This document shows, one piece after another, positions 62,932 through 64,000 of a stretch of DNA of 64,000 nucleotides. The notes under the pieces are model-generated. The model was not told the origin of the DNA and made no database searches. It was given only the letters and a program-made list of their open reading frames with translations. Numbering within the stretch: position 1 is the first letter of the stretch; each line of letters opens with the position of its first letter. The translations under genes and the position numbers were made by a program. Source of the stretch: CAVUEG01 sp963740525 (GTDB taxonomy: Bacteria; Actinomycetota; Actinomycetes; Propionibacteriales; Nocardioidaceae). The stretch covers positions 1,488,001 to 1,552,000 of the forward strand of contig CAVUEG010000006.1 in assembly GCA_963740525.1 (NCBI GenBank), read 5' to 3'.

Positions 62932-63867
62932 GTGAGTGAGCTCCCGCACCCCGTCACCGGGACGCCGTACCCGAGCCCGGTCCCACCGGGCACCGGCTGG
63001 CCCGACGACCCCGCGACGTCGGACACCCCGGTCGCCGAGTCGCCGTCCGACGTACACCGATTGGTCACAAACTGCAGGTCCGCAGCCCAAAAAGCTGCGG
63101 TTGGGGACCAAACCGCAACCCCCGGGGCCGCAGTTCTGGGGGCGTTGAGGGAGCTGGGGGCGGAGATCTCGGTGTGCCGGGCCTGCCCGAGGCTGGTCGG
63201 GTGGCGCGAGGACGTGGCGCGGGACAAGCGCGCGTCGTACGCCGGCGAGCCGTACTGGGGGCGACCGATCCCGGGGTGGGGTGACGAGTCGCCGAGGGTG
63301 CTCATCGTGGGTCTGGCGCCTGCGGCGAACGGCGGCAACCGCACGGGCCGGATCTTCACCGGGGACCGCAGCGGGGACTGGCTGTTCGCCTCGCTGCACC
63401 GCGTGGGCCTGGCCTCGCGACCGGACTCGGTGCACGCCGGCGACGGGCAGCGGCTGATCCGGACCCGGATGGTTGCGGCGGTGCGGTGCGCCCCTCCGGA
63501 CAACAAGCCCACGACCGCAGGAGCGGGACACCTGCGCGCCGTGGGTGGAAACGGAGCTGTCGCTGGTCGCGGCCGACGTGCGGGCGGTGGTCTGTCTGGG
63601 GTCCTTCGGGTGGGACGCCGCGCTGCGGGCGCTGGCGCGGAGGGGTTCGTGGTGCCGCGACCCAAGCCGCGCTTCGGGCACGGCGTCCGCGTGCCGCGTG
63701 GAGAGCCCAGCGGGGACACGGTCGCCCTCCTGGGCTGCTACCACCCCTCGCAGCAGAACACCTTCACCGGCAGGCTGACGGAGCCGATGCTCGACGCCGT
63801 ACTCGGAGAGGCGGCGCGGCTGGCGGAAGTGGGCCCGTACGGCGCCGGTGGGGCCGTGGAAGGATGA
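62932..63867 (+). CDS. Uracil-DNA glycosylase, family 5 (UdgB-like), carrying an inserted repeat
   Basis: 311 aa as written. The N-terminus MSELPHPVTGTPYPSPVPPG and VCRACPRLVGWREDVA (iron-sulphur Cys pair) match UdgB; IVGLAPAANGGNRTGR is motif A. The family usually has His where this protein has Asn (AAHG versus AANG). Between VHR and the Cys pair lies the 63-nt repeat copy 2, adding about 21 residues (LVTNC to TATPG) in frame. Two compensating shifts occur at about 63520 (extra base) and 63642-63645 (G-run short by one); the restored segment reads ERDTCAPWVETELSLVAADV and CLGSFGWDAALRAL. Motif B HPSQQNTFTGRL follows. Excises uracil and other deaminated bases. Confidence 0.88.
   Translation: MSELPHPVTGTPYPSPVPPGTGWPDDPATSDTPVAESPSDVHRLVTNCRSAAQKAAVGDQTATPGAAVLGALRELGAEISVCRACPRLVGWREDVARDKRASYAGEPYWGRPIPGWGDESPRVLIVGLAPAANGGNRTGRIFTGDRSGDWLFASLHRVGLASRPDSVHAGDGQRLIRTRMVAAVRCAPPDNKPTTAGAGHLRAVGGNGAVAGRGRRAGGGLSGVLRVGRRAAGAGAEGFVVPRPKPRFGHGVRVPRGEPSGDTVALLGCYHPSQQNTFTGRLTEPMLDAVLGEAARLAEVGPYGAGGAVEG
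63060..63122 (+). repeat. 63-nt structured palindromic repeat, copy 2 (inside uracil-DNA glycosylase gene)
   Basis: Same 63-nt length as copy 1 (7782-7844). Hairpin A is CCGCAGC/GCTGCGG here versus CCGCAGG/CCTGCGG in copy 1, a compensatory G-C to C-G change of the closing pair. Hairpin B (TGCGGTT/AACCGCA) and the outer arms TTGGTC/GACCAA are identical. It is read in the host frame without stops and has a length divisible by three. Confidence 0.8.
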
Positions 63868-63871
63868 CCGC

Positions 63872-64000
63872 GTGACGAGCCAAGCCATCACGGTCCTGGG
63901 CCATGACCGCCCCGGCATCATCGCCGAGACCACCCGCGTCCTTGCCGACCTCGGCCTCAACATCGAGGACTCCACGATGACCCTGCTCCGGGGCCACTTC
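63872..64000 (+). CDS. ACT-domain protein, GcvR-like (3' end outside window)
   Basis: First 43 codons only, GTG start 4 bp after the glycosylase stop. AITVLGHDRPGIIAETTRVLAD and LGLNIEDSTMTLLRGHF form the first beta-alpha-beta of an ACT domain, typical of glycine-cleavage-repressor-like proteins. The ATG at 63864 meets a stop after three codons and is not used. Confidence 0.85.
   Translation, partial: MTSQAITVLGHDRPGIIAETTRVLADLGLNIEDSTMTLLRGHF

Overview
The window is high-GC DNA (my impression is about 70% G+C) with frequent GTG and TTG starts and many 1-8 nt stop/start overlaps. Gene content and order are typical of an actinobacterium, most likely Nocardioides or a close relative (Nocardioidaceae; inferred from synteny and protein style, not from a search). 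Diagnostic actinobacterial blocks are rsmI-tatD-rpfB-rsmA-ispE-ABC-F, glmU-prs-rplY-pth, and mfd-mazG-eno-divIC-DUF501-ppx.

Layout. 0-6.4 kb: end of an IdeR-type iron regulator, sirtuin, secreted beta-propeller lipoprotein, and an iron uptake pair (cupredoxin lipoprotein plus EfeU permease) preceded by a near-perfect IdeR box. 6.5-14.9 kb: cell-wall enzymes (lytic transglycosylase, LAS-type peptidase with three repeated C-terminal domains, LCP ligase), tRNA-Arg, MscL, SAF and FmdB proteins. 15-23.5 kb: Ntn-hydrolase acylase, folate and UDP-glucose enzymes, then a gephyrin-like Glp / MoaC / Mog / GNAT / GlpR locus joining molybdenum cofactor genes to a cell-division receptor, and tRNA-Ala. 23.5-33.8 kb: accessory and regulatory region with a TPR-LuxR regulator, FAD monooxygenase, CLC chloride transporter, MarR, a sensor kinase with a stand-alone receiver, a NarL regulator flanked by matching palindromes, a degenerate EAL protein and an acyl-CoA dehydrogenase. 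33.8-42.4 kb: protein mannosyltransferase and the rsmI-to-ABC-F block. 42.5-45.5 kb: MarR/methyltransferase and TetR/desaturase modules with visible operators. 45.6-64 kb: tRNA-Gln, glmU to cysQ, LigD-type polymerase, mfd to ppx, a small membrane-protein operon, a family-5 uracil-DNA glycosylase and the start of an ACT-domain gene.

Two things stand out. First, a 63-nt structured repeat occurs twice: once between convergent genes near 7.8 kb, and once inserted in frame inside the uracil-DNA glycosylase gene near 63.1 kb. One stem of it shows a compensatory base-pair change, and a second, mutually exclusive hairpin is perfectly conserved. It behaves like an undescribed palindromic mobile element that can add a peptide to a protein. 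Second, about ten otherwise well-conserved genes, including essential glmU, carry single-base frameshifts, many of them in G or C runs, and one (YihY/BrkB-like) carries about ten within roughly 0.8 kb. I read these as sequence errors rather than gene decay, so products are described from the restored frames. No CRISPR array, rRNA, prophage or insertion sequence was seen.
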